DNA from: Flavobacteriales bacterium
GTDB lineage: Bacteria; Bacteroidota; Bacteroidia; Flavobacteriales_F; PHOS-HE28
Assembly (NCBI GenBank): GCA_016710015.1
Contig: JADJLR010000003.1
Span: 434,001 to 498,000 of the forward strand
Length of the DNA stretch: 64,000 nt
Direction: 5' to 3'
This document shows positions 54,972-63,943 of this stretch, piece by piece. Position 1 is the stretch's first letter; each line of letters opens with the position of its first letter. The notes beneath the pieces are model-generated. The model made no database searches, was not told the DNA's origin, and was given only the letters and a program-made list of their open reading frames with translations. The translations under genes were made by a program, and so were the position numbers.

Positions 54972-55916
54972 TCAATTCATCTTCTTCAAGTACCTGTATA
55001 GCTCGCTCTCGGTGGAAAGGATAACGGTGCTCTGGCCATCGATGGACTTCTCCATGACTTCTAGGCTTTTGAGAAAACCATACAGCTCCCGCGATGCTGC
55101 TGTCCGGTTGTAGGCACGGGCGTAGATGGCCGTGGCGCTGCTATCGGCTCTCCCTCGGATGCGTTCGGCAAGCATGACGGCTTCGGACTGGATCCGAGCC
55201 AGATCGCGCTCCTTGTTTCCTTGGATCTTTCGGGCTTCGCCTTGTCCTTCACTGCGGAATTGATCCGCGATCCGATTTCGTTCACTGATCATGCGTTCGT
55301 ACACACGCTGGCGCACATCTTCCACGTAGTTCATGCGCTTGAATCGGAAATCAAGGATCCGGATACCGAGATCGCTGGTTCGCCCGTTAGCTTTCTTCAG
55401 GATCTCCGCTTCGATCATCCCTCTTCCCACTGTGATGCTATCCAGGATCTCCAGCGCTTCCATGTAGTTCTCCACCACCTCGGGTGTGCGGTTGCTGCTG
55501 CGCACCAGGTCGATCAGTTTGTGGTTGGCCACGGCATTGCGCGTTTCACCATCGAGGATATCGTCCAGCCGGGATTGACCGGAACGTTCATCGCGCAATC
55601 GGATGAAGAATTGCAATGGATCGGTGATCTCCCAACGTGCGTAAGTGTCAACTATGATGAACTTCTTGTCCTTGGTAGGCACTTGGTTCACGTCGCCATC
55701 CCATTCGAGGTAACGCTTGTCGAAGAACTGGGCTTTCTGGATGAACGGGACCTTGAAATGCATGCCCGGATCCGTTCGAGGTGCTCCAACAGGTTTACCG
55801 AACTGGGTTACAATGGCCTGCTGCGTCTCGTCGAGAATGAACATTGCGCTGAACACGACCGCCAGGAGGACCGCACCGAGAACAAGAAGGATGATGTTGC
55901 GGATGCCCATGTTCAT
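54972..55916 (-). CDS. hflC: HflC, FtsH-protease modulator
   Basis: 314 residues with one N-terminal membrane helix (about 7-27) and a stomatin/PHB domain. Family motifs QQAIVTQFGKPV, DPGMHFKVPF and the C-terminal helix with AERIRGRADSSATAIYARAYN are present. With HflK it forms a ring around the FtsH protease in the inner membrane. Start ATG overlaps the hflK stop by 4 bases. Confidence 0.93.
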   Translation of the reverse strand: MNMGIRNIILLVLGAVLLAVVFSAMFILDETQQAIVTQFGKPVGAPRTDPGMHFKVPFIQKAQFFDKRYLEWDGDVNQVPTKDKKFIIVDTYARWEITDPLQFFIRLRDERSGQSRLDDILDGETRNAVANHKLIDLVRSSNRTPEVVENYMEALEILDSITVGRGMIEAEILKKANGRTSDLGIRILDFRFKRMNYVEDVRQRVYERMISERNRIADQFRSEGQGEARKIQGNKERDLARIQSEAVMLAERIRGRADSSATAIYARAYNRTAASRELYGFLKSLEVMEKSIDGQSTVILSTESELYRYLKKMN

Positions 55917-56887
55917 TTCGCTTTTTCAATTGCTCCCATGTTCAATAGCGGCAGCACATTATTGCTCTTCTCGTCTACGATGATCTTGTTGCCCACTTTG
56001 GGAAGCACACGTTCCAGCGTTTCGAGATAGAGTCGTTTCCGCGTGACTTCCGGTGCCTTCACGAATTCCTCGTACACCGCATCGAAGCGTGCCGCCTCGC
56101 CCGTGGCACCGTTCACGCGGGTGAGCGCATAGGCCTCTGCGAGCTGCACGGTCTCCTCGGCCTCGCCGCGTGCCCTTGGGATCACACTGTTGTACTGGCT
56201 CTCCGCTTGGTTGATCAACGTACTCCGTTCCTGTTGAGCTTCGTTCACCGCATTGAAGGAAGGCTTCACTGGTTCGGGCGGGTTCACATCCTGCAAAACC
56301 ACTTGGTCCACGCGGATCCCGTTCTCGTATTCGTCACACATTTCCTGCAAACGCACTTCAACCCTACTCGCCGCCTCTTGTCGGCCCACGGTGAGTACCT
56401 CGTTCACCGTACGATCGCCCACCACCTTCCGCATGGCGGCTTCACTCATGTCGCGGAAGGTCTGCTCCGAATTGCGAACACGGAACAAGTATCGGTAACT
56501 ATCAACGATCCGATACTGGACCACCCACTCCACATCCGCTAGGTTCAGATCACCGGTGAGCATGCTGCTCTCGTCCTCGTATGACCCGGACTCGTATTCA
56601 CTGTGTATACCAGCAGACTCCGTACGGAACCCGAATTCGTGCTTCAATTGTCGTTGCACGGGGATCTTGTAAAGCGTCTCCACACCGAATGGGAGAATGA
56701 AATTCAGTCCGGGCTGCAACGTTCGGTCATACTTGCCGAGGTAGAGCACTACGCCCTCCTCCTCCGGTCCGATGGTCTTCACCGCCGTCAGCAGGACAAG
56801 AAGTGCGGCCGCCACCAGCAACACGCGCCGCAGGTTCTTCCGCAGGAATTCAATGATCTGACCAAAACGTTCTTCCAGTTCTTCCAT
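55913..56887 (-). CDS. hflK: HflK, FtsH-protease modulator
   Basis: 324 residues: membrane helix at about 19-38, then the PHB domain starting GPEEEGVVLYLGKYDRTLQPGLNFILPFGVE. ESQYNSVIPRARGEAEETVQLAEAYALTRVNGATGEA is the typical C-terminal coiled region. Partner of HflC, transcribed first. Confidence 0.93.
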   Translation of the reverse strand: MEELEERFGQIIEFLRKNLRRVLLVAAALLVLLTAVKTIGPEEEGVVLYLGKYDRTLQPGLNFILPFGVETLYKIPVQRQLKHEFGFRTESAGIHSEYESGSYEDESSMLTGDLNLADVEWVVQYRIVDSYRYLFRVRNSEQTFRDMSEAAMRKVVGDRTVNEVLTVGRQEAASRVEVRLQEMCDEYENGIRVDQVVLQDVNPPEPVKPSFNAVNEAQQERSTLINQAESQYNSVIPRARGEAEETVQLAEAYALTRVNGATGEAARFDAVYEEFVKAPEVTRKRLYLETLERVLPKVGNKIIVDEKSNNVLPLLNMGAIEKAK

Positions 56888-57029
56888 GCTCGTTCCGTAG
56901 AACCCCGCGTACAGCGATCGTGTACGTTCATCACAGGAACAGCATCAGGCGCATCTTGTTCCACGGGGCAGGACCAAGGTACTACAATAGGAGCGGGCAG
57001 CTCGCTTGCTCCAAGAACGGTCGCAGGAT

Positions 57030-57932
57030 CTATCGCAGGTCCTCGTCCGTGATCACGGCATCGCCGATGTAACGTCCGGACTTGTATTGCTGTATCCGCA
57101 CGAGGATCCCATCCTTGTCGTAGGTGTAGCGCTTGCCATCGTGGAGACGACCGTTCAGGAATTCACCTTGTTGCGAGAGACGCAACTGGCGGTCGTAAAG
57201 GGTGTTGTACCCATTGTCCCGGAAGGTGATGGCATTGGTGGTCTCCTCCGCCGTAACAGCGGGTGCCGGTGCGGCCTTGGGGTCTGGTTTCACCTCATCG
57301 GCCTTCGGGACCGGTTTGATGTACTTGCTGTTGGCCGCATCGATCACACCGTTGTCGAATTGCGCCACTTGCTGGAGTTGACCATCGGGCGTGTAGCGTT
57401 TCAAGGTGCCCTCTTCCTTTCCTTCGTTCACTGAGACTTGCACAGCGAGGGTACCGTTCTCGTGGTAGTACTTCTGCTCCCCATCACGCACCCCATGCTC
57501 ATTGAACACGAAATCCTGGGCGAGTTGCCCGTTGGCATGCCAGCGCTGGAATTTTCCGGTATTCCGATCCAAGTCCCAACTGCCCAACTCTTCGGTCTTC
57601 CCGTTGGGGTAGAACGTCTTGTACTCACCACGCGGTCGGCCCATTTGGTAGGTGATCTCGCTCATGACCTTGCCATTGGGCCAATAGCGCCGCCATACGC
57701 CGATGCGCTTGCTGTTCGTGTAACGACCTTCCTCCACCAACTGGCCATTCTCATAACCGGGTTTCTCAGCGACCGGCGCGGTCACTTTCCAAAGCCCTTG
57801 TTTACGCCCCATCTCATCCACCCGGTTCAGCGTATCCTGAACAATGGCACCCGCTTGAGCGAACGAGACCTGCGCAACGAGTAAGAAAAGTACGAGGAAT
57901 GGAAGGAAGCGGGAACGAAGGGTCGAGATCAT
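57030..57932 (-). CDS. Exported MORN-repeat (YwqK-type) protein
   Basis: 300 residues from ATG at 57932; a start 24 bases upstream is also open. Signal peptide SRFLPFLVLFLLVAQVSFAQ. MORN-like repeats follow: VEEGRYTNSKRIGVWRRYWPNGKVMSE, GEYKTFYPNGKTEE, GKFQRWHANGQLAQ, DGEQKYYHENGTLA, GTLKRYTPDGQLQQ. Proline/alanine linker, then a second repeat block. The YwqK name for such proteins includes 'antitoxin', which is not supported here. Confidence 0.8.
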   Translation of the reverse strand: MISTLRSRFLPFLVLFLLVAQVSFAQAGAIVQDTLNRVDEMGRKQGLWKVTAPVAEKPGYENGQLVEEGRYTNSKRIGVWRRYWPNGKVMSEITYQMGRPRGEYKTFYPNGKTEELGSWDLDRNTGKFQRWHANGQLAQDFVFNEHGVRDGEQKYYHENGTLAVQVSVNEGKEEGTLKRYTPDGQLQQVAQFDNGVIDAANSKYIKPVPKADEVKPDPKAAPAPAVTAEETTNAITFRDNGYNTLYDRQLRLSQQGEFLNGRLHDGKRYTYDKDGILVRIQQYKSGRYIGDAVITDEDLR

Positions 57933-58000
57933 CACCAATAACACTTGTGGTCGCACGGGATACGTGAAGTATCGGCACCGGGTTACACGATGAATGTAAC

Positions 58001-58957
58001 CTATGGCCGCTTCTTAGGAGCCAATTCTCTCCGCAAGTTGGTCATCATTTCATCGACCATGGCCTTGAGGTCGTATTGCGGCTTCCACCCCCAGTCTTTA
58101 CGTGCTGCGGAGTCATCTATGCTGCGTGGCCAACTGTTGGCGATGGCTTGTCGGGCATCCGGTTCGTACTTCATGACGAGTTCCGGGACATGGCGCTTCA
58201 CCTCTTCGGCGATCTCTTCCGGAGCGAAGCTGAAGCCGGCCAGGTTGTAGCCGATGCGTTCCTTCACCTGCTCAATAGGTGCTTCCATCAGGTCGATCGT
58301 GGCGCGGATCGCATCGGGCATGTACATCATGGGCAAGGTGGTACCACGGTCCAAGAAGCAGGTATAGCTACCCTGTTTGATAGCCTCGTGGAAGATGTGG
58401 ACGGCATAATCCGTGGTACCGCCACCGGGAGCGCTCTTCCACCCGATCAATCCGGGGTAACGGATGCTCCGAACGTCCACACCATAGCGCTTGTGGTAAT
58501 ACGCACACCACTGCTCTCCAGCTTGTTTGCTGATGCCATACACGGTGGTCGGCTCCGCGATGGTGTGCTGGGGTGTAGCATCCTTGGGGGATGTAGGCCC
58601 GAACACCGCGATGCTGCTTGGCCAATACACTTTCTTCAACTTCCCTTCGCGCGCCAATTCCAGAACGATGAAGAGACTCTCCATATTCAGTTGCCAGGCG
58701 AAGGCGGGGTCCTTTTCTGCGGTCGCACTCAAGAGTGCCGCAAGCAGATAGACCTCATTGATACCATACTTCTCCACGATCCGTTCGATCCCTCGGCGAT
58801 CCATGGCATTCACCATAACGAATGGTCCGGCCTGTTCCACCTGCGGCTCCTTGATGTCACAGGCCACCACATTGGCATCACCGAATCGGACACGAAGGCC
58901 ATCGACGAGTTCGGTACCGATCTGGCCGGAGGAGCCGATGACAAGGATCTTCTTCAT
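58001..58957 (-). CDS. NAD-dependent epimerase/dehydratase family, L-threonine 3-dehydrogenase-like
   Basis: 318 residues. Rossmann start ILVIGSSGQIGTELVDGL, Ser/Tyr/Lys catalytic set with YGISKQAGE, and WPRSIDDSAARKDWGWKPQYDLKAMV at the C-terminus. This pattern matches the short-chain UDP-galactose-epimerase-like threonine dehydrogenase found in Bacteroidota, which oxidises threonine to 2-amino-3-ketobutyrate. No kbl is next to it, so the pathway step is inferred. Full -7 box TAGCTTTG 16 bases upstream. Confidence 0.85.
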   Translation of the reverse strand: MKKILVIGSSGQIGTELVDGLRVRFGDANVVACDIKEPQVEQAGPFVMVNAMDRRGIERIVEKYGINEVYLLAALLSATAEKDPAFAWQLNMESLFIVLELAREGKLKKVYWPSSIAVFGPTSPKDATPQHTIAEPTTVYGISKQAGEQWCAYYHKRYGVDVRSIRYPGLIGWKSAPGGGTTDYAVHIFHEAIKQGSYTCFLDRGTTLPMMYMPDAIRATIDLMEAPIEQVKERIGYNLAGFSFAPEEIAEEVKRHVPELVMKYEPDARQAIANSWPRSIDDSAARKDWGWKPQYDLKAMVDEMMTNLRRELAPKKRP

Positions 58958-58973
58958 GTGTTGGTCAGATGGC

Positions 58974-58981
58974 CAAAGCTA
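58974..58981 (-). promoter_or_regulatory. -7 promoter box of the threonine-dehydrogenase-like gene
   Basis: TAGCTTTG on the minus strand, a full match, 16 bases before the ATG. Confidence 0.6.
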
Positions 58982-59041
58982 GCACGGGACGACCCATGAC
59001 CACATCAATGCCCGTCAAAGCATCGATGAACCTCACAAACT

Positions 59042-59578
59042 TCAAAGCGGTCTGTACGAACGAAGAAAGCGCTGCATGTTCCGACGTTCTCTCTCCCCGA
59101 AGAACTGATCGGGAGTACCCGAATTGAGGATCGCCACGCGGTGCCCACGGAAGACCATTACAACTCCAATACGTGTGCCATCTACACGGAGCCAAGCATG
59201 TCTTTGATCCGGCTGAGGACTCGCTAGAGGACCCTCTTCAGAAAGGATCTCTGCATCCTCTCGCTGGTTCATCAAGCTCCAAACCGTATCTGGAATGATC
59301 CCTGAAGGTAACTTGGCCAAAGGTTCTGGCAAGTCGAACCATGAGGCCACGTAGGTTATGCCGGAATCCGCCAAAATATTGATGTGCGTAGGCACTTGAT
59401 CGGCATTCAAGTAGATCGTGCTCCGCTGCACCCCTGCCGGGCGCGGCATACTCACCTCAAAGCCCCCGTTATCGACGACCGTAACGGTTTGCCAAGCTTC
59501 ATCCGGCTGAACGCAACCAACGGCAAGCAGGACCACGCTGGCCACCGAACTAAGCAGCTTCAAGCAGGAAGAACGCAT
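59042..59578 (-). CDS. Small lipoprotein, unknown function
   Basis: 178 residues with lipobox LAVGC (C22). Beta-rich mature part (NGGFEVSMPRPAGVQRSTIYL, VPTHINILADSGITYVASWFDLP). No family recognised. It overlaps the upstream membrane-protein gene by 29 bases. Confidence 0.7.
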   Translation of the reverse strand: MRSSCLKLLSSVASVVLLAVGCVQPDEAWQTVTVVDNGGFEVSMPRPAGVQRSTIYLNADQVPTHINILADSGITYVASWFDLPEPLAKLPSGIIPDTVWSLMNQREDAEILSEEGPLASPQPDQRHAWLRVDGTRIGVVMVFRGHRVAILNSGTPDQFFGERERRNMQRFLRSYRPL

Positions 59579-59843
59579 GTTGAATGAGAAAGAATGTTCC
59601 GACTAGAAGAAGAATGCTCTGGATCACCGTCAATGCTCTACCCACAACGACGGAGCGTTCGGGTAGGATCGCTGCGATCGCACCACATATCAAAGCCGCA
59701 CCAAGCGCGATCATTGAACGTAGGATCGCGTTGACGATACACACGCAACCATCGAGAAAAGCCTGATGCCCAATGGCAATATTTACCAAGGCACCGCTAA
59801 AGAGCAATGCACTGCATACAAGAAGTGGATAAGCTGGCCGCAT
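59550..59843 (-). CDS. Small membrane protein, unknown function
   Basis: 97 residues with three hydrophobic segments at about 7-24, 40-60 and 70-92. No family recognised. Probably translated with the lipoprotein gene that overlaps its end. Confidence 0.65.
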   Translation of the reverse strand: MRPAYPLLVCSALLFSGALVNIAIGHQAFLDGCVCIVNAILRSMIALGAALICGAIAAILPERSVVVGRALTVIQSILLLVGTFFLIQHAFFLLEAA

Positions 59844-59910
59844 AAGGTTCCACGGAATGAAAATGGGGGACCCAATGGATCAGGCCCCCCACATCATATG
59901 AGAAAGAGAA

Positions 59911-60141
59911 CTACGACTTATCGCAAGTGCAAGTTCCGCTCGTGTATAGAGCAGCAGACGTTTTGCAAGCGCTTTCCCACGCATCAATGTCCTTCTTCTT
60001 ACCACAGGCCTCTCCTGTCGTAACGGTAGTAGTACCTCCAGCACCGTCACTGTAGGTGTACTTGCAGGTGCTGCACTTCTTGCAAGAAGGGAGGGCGAAC
60101 ACGAATGCAGCTGCTGCTGCGAAAACGAGGAATTTCTTCAT
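59911..60141 (-). CDS. Small cysteine-rich exported protein
   Basis: 76 residues: signal sequence with lipobox-like LPSC (C20) and seven cysteines in all (CKKCSTC, GEAC, SAC, TCTC). Likely a periplasmic or surface lipoprotein with disulfides or a bound metal. A full -33/-7 promoter precedes it. Confidence 0.7.
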   Translation of the reverse strand: MKKFLVFAAAAAFVFALPSCKKCSTCKYTYSDGAGGTTTVTTGEACGKKKDIDAWESACKTSAALYTSGTCTCDKS

Positions 60142-60172
60142 AGTAGAGGATGTGTTGGGTTTTTATGGTTCG

Positions 60173-60202
60173 CAAAAATAAAAGATCCGCTGAAAAATGC
60201 AA
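60173..60202 (-). promoter_or_regulatory. Complete -33/-7 promoter of the small Cys-rich gene
   Basis: On the minus strand, TATTTTTG (60173-60180) with TTGC at 60199-60202, an 18-base spacer; the ATG is 31 bases downstream. Confidence 0.65.
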
Positions 60203-60234
60203 GTCCTGTTTCCCCTAGTGTATTCGGAGCAAAG

Positions 60235-60248
60235 TTTGCGATCGCAAA
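60235..60248. promoter_or_regulatory. Perfect 14-bp palindrome, possible operator
   Basis: TTTGCGATCGCAAA lies between the divergent small Cys-rich gene and trhO, about 110 bases before trhO. No regulator is assigned. Confidence 0.35.
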
Positions 60249-60337
60249 ATGTATTCTACACCCCAGCGGGAACGGTCAAGAACCCCACGGACCGGTCCGA
60301 AAGTGGCCCATCGCTCGGTACACCTCCTCTCCTTCCG

Positions 60338-60345
60338 TAATTTCG
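60338..60345 (+). promoter_or_regulatory. -7 promoter box of trhO
   Basis: TAATTTCG, 9 bases before the ATG at 60355. Confidence 0.45.
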
Positions 60346-60354
60346 CACTCCACC

Positions 60355-61485
60355 ATGGAACGGCACGATCTCCGCAACCTGCTGCATCCGGACCTGTTGC
60401 GTCAACGTTCTTTGAACGAAGACGTAGATCGGACCACCCTGTCCTTCTATCGGTATGTGCGGTTGGAAGATGTGGAGGCCTTACGGAACGCACTGTATCA
60501 GGAATGGGAGGCACTTGGCGTATTGGGCCGGATCTATGTGTCGCAAGAGGGCATCAACGCCCAGGTGAGTGTACCAACGCACGAACTCAGTGCCTTCCGC
60601 CAGAGCCTCGATAGCAGATCGGCATTCCGCGATGTCCCATGGAAGATCGCGGTAGAAGATGATGGCAAGAGCTTCCTCAAGCTGATCATCAAAGTGAAGC
60701 AGAAGATCGTGGCAGATGGATTGGCCGACGATGCCTTCGATGTGACGAACGTGGGCCATCACCTCGATGCCGCCACCTTCAACCGGAAGATCGAGGAAGG
60801 TGCATTGGTGATCGACATGCGCAACAACTACGAATGCATGATCGGGCATTTCGATGGTGCCTATCTGCCCAAGGCCGACACCTTCCGCGGAGCGATCGAG
60901 GAGGTAAGAGAACTGCTTGGTGAAAGAGTGAGAATGTGCAAGGGTGAGAGGGAGGCTGAGCCGACGGTCCTGTTGTACTGCACAGGTGGCATCCGTTGCG
61001 AAAAGGCCAGTGCTTATCTGAAGCACCACGGCTTCAACAATGTGAACCAGTTGCACGGCGGCATCATCGATTATGCACGGCAGATCAAGGATAGAGGTCT
61101 GCCCAGCAAGTACAAAGGCCAGAACTTCGTGTTCGATGAACGGCTGGCAGAGCGGATCACTGATGATGTGGTGAGCACCTGCATGCAGTGCAGCGCGGTG
61201 AGCGACCGGATCAGTAATTGCCACGAGGCCACTTGCAACATGCTGCTGGTCCAATGCGAAGCATGTGCTGCGAAATACGCGAACTGCTGCTCGCCCAGTT
61301 GCCGCGAGATCCACCTGATGCCCATCGATGAGCAACGCGCTTGGCGCAAGGGACGCAGCACCCGCAGCACCAAGACCAAAGCGATCAATGATCCGGAAGG
61401 TTTACGGCAACGTATCCGAGAGGAAGAGGCCTTGCTGGTTCTGACCGGAACACTGCATCCTGAACTGACCATCCTCAGAAATTGA
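60355..61485 (+). CDS. trhO: tRNA uridine-5-hydroxylase (TrhO, rhodanese-related)
   Basis: 376 residues. N-terminal acylphosphatase-like region, then a rhodanese domain whose site CTGGIRCEK starts at C209, and a C-terminal region with clustered cysteines (STCMQCSAVSDRISNCHEATCN, CEACAAKYANCCSPSCRE) typical of the longer TrhO/YceA homologues. Makes 5-hydroxyuridine at tRNA position 34. Single gene. Confidence 0.93.
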   Translation: MERHDLRNLLHPDLLRQRSLNEDVDRTTLSFYRYVRLEDVEALRNALYQEWEALGVLGRIYVSQEGINAQVSVPTHELSAFRQSLDSRSAFRDVPWKIAVEDDGKSFLKLIIKVKQKIVADGLADDAFDVTNVGHHLDAATFNRKIEEGALVIDMRNNYECMIGHFDGAYLPKADTFRGAIEEVRELLGERVRMCKGEREAEPTVLLYCTGGIRCEKASAYLKHHGFNNVNQLHGGIIDYARQIKDRGLPSKYKGQNFVFDERLAERITDDVVSTCMQCSAVSDRISNCHEATCNMLLVQCEACAAKYANCCSPSCREIHLMPIDEQRAWRKGRSTRSTKTKAINDPEGLRQRIREEEALLVLTGTLHPELTILRN

Positions 61486-61614
61486 AACTTTACGGGCGCG
61501 ATCCCTGGTCAGGCCCGGAATGACAAACCCAAACAACCAAACCAGAACACAGCGAACAAGGATCCATCAGCGCACATCATAACGATCCGCGTCATCTGCG
61601 TTCCATCCACCACC

Positions 61615-62772
61615 ATGCCCATCTACCACAGCCTCGGCAAGATCCCGCACAAACGGCACACCGTCTTCAAGAACGGCAAGGACCGCTTTTACTATGAGCA
61701 ACTCTTCGGCACCGTGGGCTTCGATGGCATGAGTTCCTTGCTCTACCACGTGCATCGCCCGACCCAAGTGAAGGCGCTGAAGAAGCCCAAGGATGTCAGC
61801 CCCAAGATCGCATTGGAGAAGAACATGCGCTCCTTGCGTTTGCACGGCTTCAAGACCACACCGGCCAAGGACCATCTGGATGCGCGCAAAGCCATCCTCG
61901 TGAACAGCGACTGTGCCATCATACTGGCCGCCCCACAGGCCAAAAGCGTGGACTACTTCTACAAGAACGCCGATTGCGATGAAATGATCTTCGTACACAA
62001 GGGCACAGGTAGGCTGCGCTCCTTATTGGGCACCTTGGATTTCAAGTACGGAGACTACTTGATCATCCCACGTGGGATGATCTACACGATGGAATTCGAC
62101 ACGACGGATAACCGTTTGTTCATCGTCGAAAGCCACCGGCCCATTTACACGCCCAAGCACTATCGCAATTGGTTCGGCCAGTTGCTTGAGCATAGCCCTT
62201 TCTGCGAGCGCGACATCCGTCGTCCGAAGAAGCTGGAGACGCATGATGAGCAAGGCGATTTCATCGTGAAAGTGAAGAAGCAAGGCATGTTGTACGACTT
62301 CACCTACGCCACACACCCCTTCGATGTGGTGGGCTGGGATGGCTACAACTACCCTTATGCCTTCAGCATCCACGACTTCGAGCCGATCACCGGGCGTGTA
62401 CACTTGCCGCCACCGATCCACCAGACCTTCGAAACGGATGCCTTCGTGATCTGCAGCTTCGTACCACGCCTGTACGATTACCATCCGCAGGCCATTCCCG
62501 CGCCCTACAATCACAGCAACATCGATGCGGACGAAGTGCTGTACTACGTGGACGGCGACTTCATGAGCCGCAACGACATCGGACCCGGCCACATCAGCTT
62601 GCACCCGGCAGGAATTCCCCACGGACCGCACCCGGGAGCCATGGAGCGCAGCATCGGCCAGAAGGAGACCAATGAACTCGCCGTGATGGTGGACACCTTC
62701 AAACCTTTGATGGTGACCGAAGAGGCTTTGAAGATCGATGATGAGAAGTATTGGAAGTCTTGGCTCGAGTGA
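61615..62772 (+). CDS. hmgA: Homogentisate 1,2-dioxygenase
   Basis: 385 residues. Cupin-type iron enzyme of tyrosine degradation, opening homogentisate to maleylacetoacetate. GDYLIIPRGMIYTMEF, FVICSFVPRLYDYHPQAIPAPYNHSNIDADEVLYYVDG (iron ligands near HSNIDADE) and GHISLHPAGIPHGPHPGA are family blocks. Directly followed by hppD (25-base gap), the enzyme that makes its substrate. Confidence 0.95.
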   Translation: MPIYHSLGKIPHKRHTVFKNGKDRFYYEQLFGTVGFDGMSSLLYHVHRPTQVKALKKPKDVSPKIALEKNMRSLRLHGFKTTPAKDHLDARKAILVNSDCAIILAAPQAKSVDYFYKNADCDEMIFVHKGTGRLRSLLGTLDFKYGDYLIIPRGMIYTMEFDTTDNRLFIVESHRPIYTPKHYRNWFGQLLEHSPFCERDIRRPKKLETHDEQGDFIVKVKKQGMLYDFTYATHPFDVVGWDGYNYPYAFSIHDFEPITGRVHLPPPIHQTFETDAFVICSFVPRLYDYHPQAIPAPYNHSNIDADEVLYYVDGDFMSRNDIGPGHISLHPAGIPHGPHPGAMERSIGQKETNELAVMVDTFKPLMVTEEALKIDDEKYWKSWLE

Positions 62773-62797
62773 GTCGCAACTTGAAAATTGAACAGCA

Positions 62798-63943
62798 ATG
62801 GCAACCGGACTAAAAGATGTCGACTATGGACTTGAGAAGATCATGCCCGACGCACAGGATTTTCTGCCCCTGCTGGGCACGGACTACGTAGAGCTATACG
62901 TGGGTAATGCCAAGCAAAGCGCACATTACTACAAGAGCGCCTGGGGGTTCCAGAGTCTCGCCTACGCAGGCTTAGAGACCGGGGCTAAGGATCGCACGAG
63001 CTACGTGCTGGTGCAGGACAAGATCCGTTTGGTGCTGACCACACCGATGAATGAGGACAGCCCGATCAACGAGCACATCCGCAAGCATGGTGATGGTGTA
63101 AAAGTGGTGGCCCTTTGGGTGCCCGATGCCACCAAGGCATGGGAGGAAACCACCAAGCGCGGCGCGAAGAGCTTCATGGAGCCCACACGTGAAGAGGATG
63201 AGAACGGCTTCGTGGTACGCAGTGGGATCCATACCTACGGTGAAACGGTCCACATCTTCGTGGAGCGCAACGACTACAAAGGCACCTTTCTACCGGGCTA
63301 CCGGGCGTGGAAGAGCCATTACAATCCGGAGCCGGTGGGCCTGAAGTTCATCGACCACATGGTGGGCAACGTGGGCTGGGGCGAGATGAACACCTGGGTG
63401 AAATTCTACGCCGAGGTGATGGGCTTCGCGCAACTGGTGAGCTTCGACGACAAGGACATCAGCACCGACTACACCGCGCTGATGAGCAAGGTGATGAGCA
63501 ACGGCAACGGTCGCATCAAGTTCCCGATCAACGAGCCGGCCAAAGGCAAGAAGAAGAGCCAGATCGAGGAGTACATCGAATTCTACAACGGCGCCGGCGT
63601 TCAGCACATCGCCGTGGCCACCAACAACATCATCGAAACCGTTGGAGCGTTGAAGGACCGTGGCGTGGAGTTCCTCTACGTGCCACCCTCATACTACGAT
63701 GACGTACTGGACCGCGTAGGCGAGATCGACGAGGACCTTGCGGTGCTGAAGGAGCACGGCGTGCTGGTAGACCGCGACGATGAAGGCTACCTCCTGCAGC
63801 TCTTCACTAAACCGGTGCTGGACCGCCCCACGATGTTCTTCGAGATCATCCAGCGCAAGGGCGCGAAAAGTTTTGGCAAAGGCAATTTCAAGGCGCTGTT
63901 CGAGGCGATCGAGCGCGAACAGGAGAATCGCGGGACGTTGTAG
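62798..63943 (+). CDS. hppD: 4-hydroxyphenylpyruvate dioxygenase
   Basis: 381 residues. Two vicinal-oxygen-chelate halves; the C-terminal half carries the iron ligands in FIDHMVGNV, GVQHIAVAT and MFFEIIQRKG. Converts 4-hydroxyphenylpyruvate to homogentisate in tyrosine breakdown. Forms a two-gene unit with hmgA. The last 57 bases of the window hold no gene. Confidence 0.96.
   Translation: MATGLKDVDYGLEKIMPDAQDFLPLLGTDYVELYVGNAKQSAHYYKSAWGFQSLAYAGLETGAKDRTSYVLVQDKIRLVLTTPMNEDSPINEHIRKHGDGVKVVALWVPDATKAWEETTKRGAKSFMEPTREEDENGFVVRSGIHTYGETVHIFVERNDYKGTFLPGYRAWKSHYNPEPVGLKFIDHMVGNVGWGEMNTWVKFYAEVMGFAQLVSFDDKDISTDYTALMSKVMSNGNGRIKFPINEPAKGKKKSQIEEYIEFYNGAGVQHIAVATNNIIETVGALKDRGVEFLYVPPSYYDDVLDRVGEIDEDLAVLKEHGVLVDRDDEGYLLQLFTKPVLDRPTMFFEIIQRKGAKSFGKGNFKALFEAIEREQENRGTL

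Noticed and set aside
57030..57932. YwqK 'toxin-antitoxin' role
   Set aside because: The product is an exported MORN-repeat protein with no toxin gene beside it; the name comes from family annotation only.
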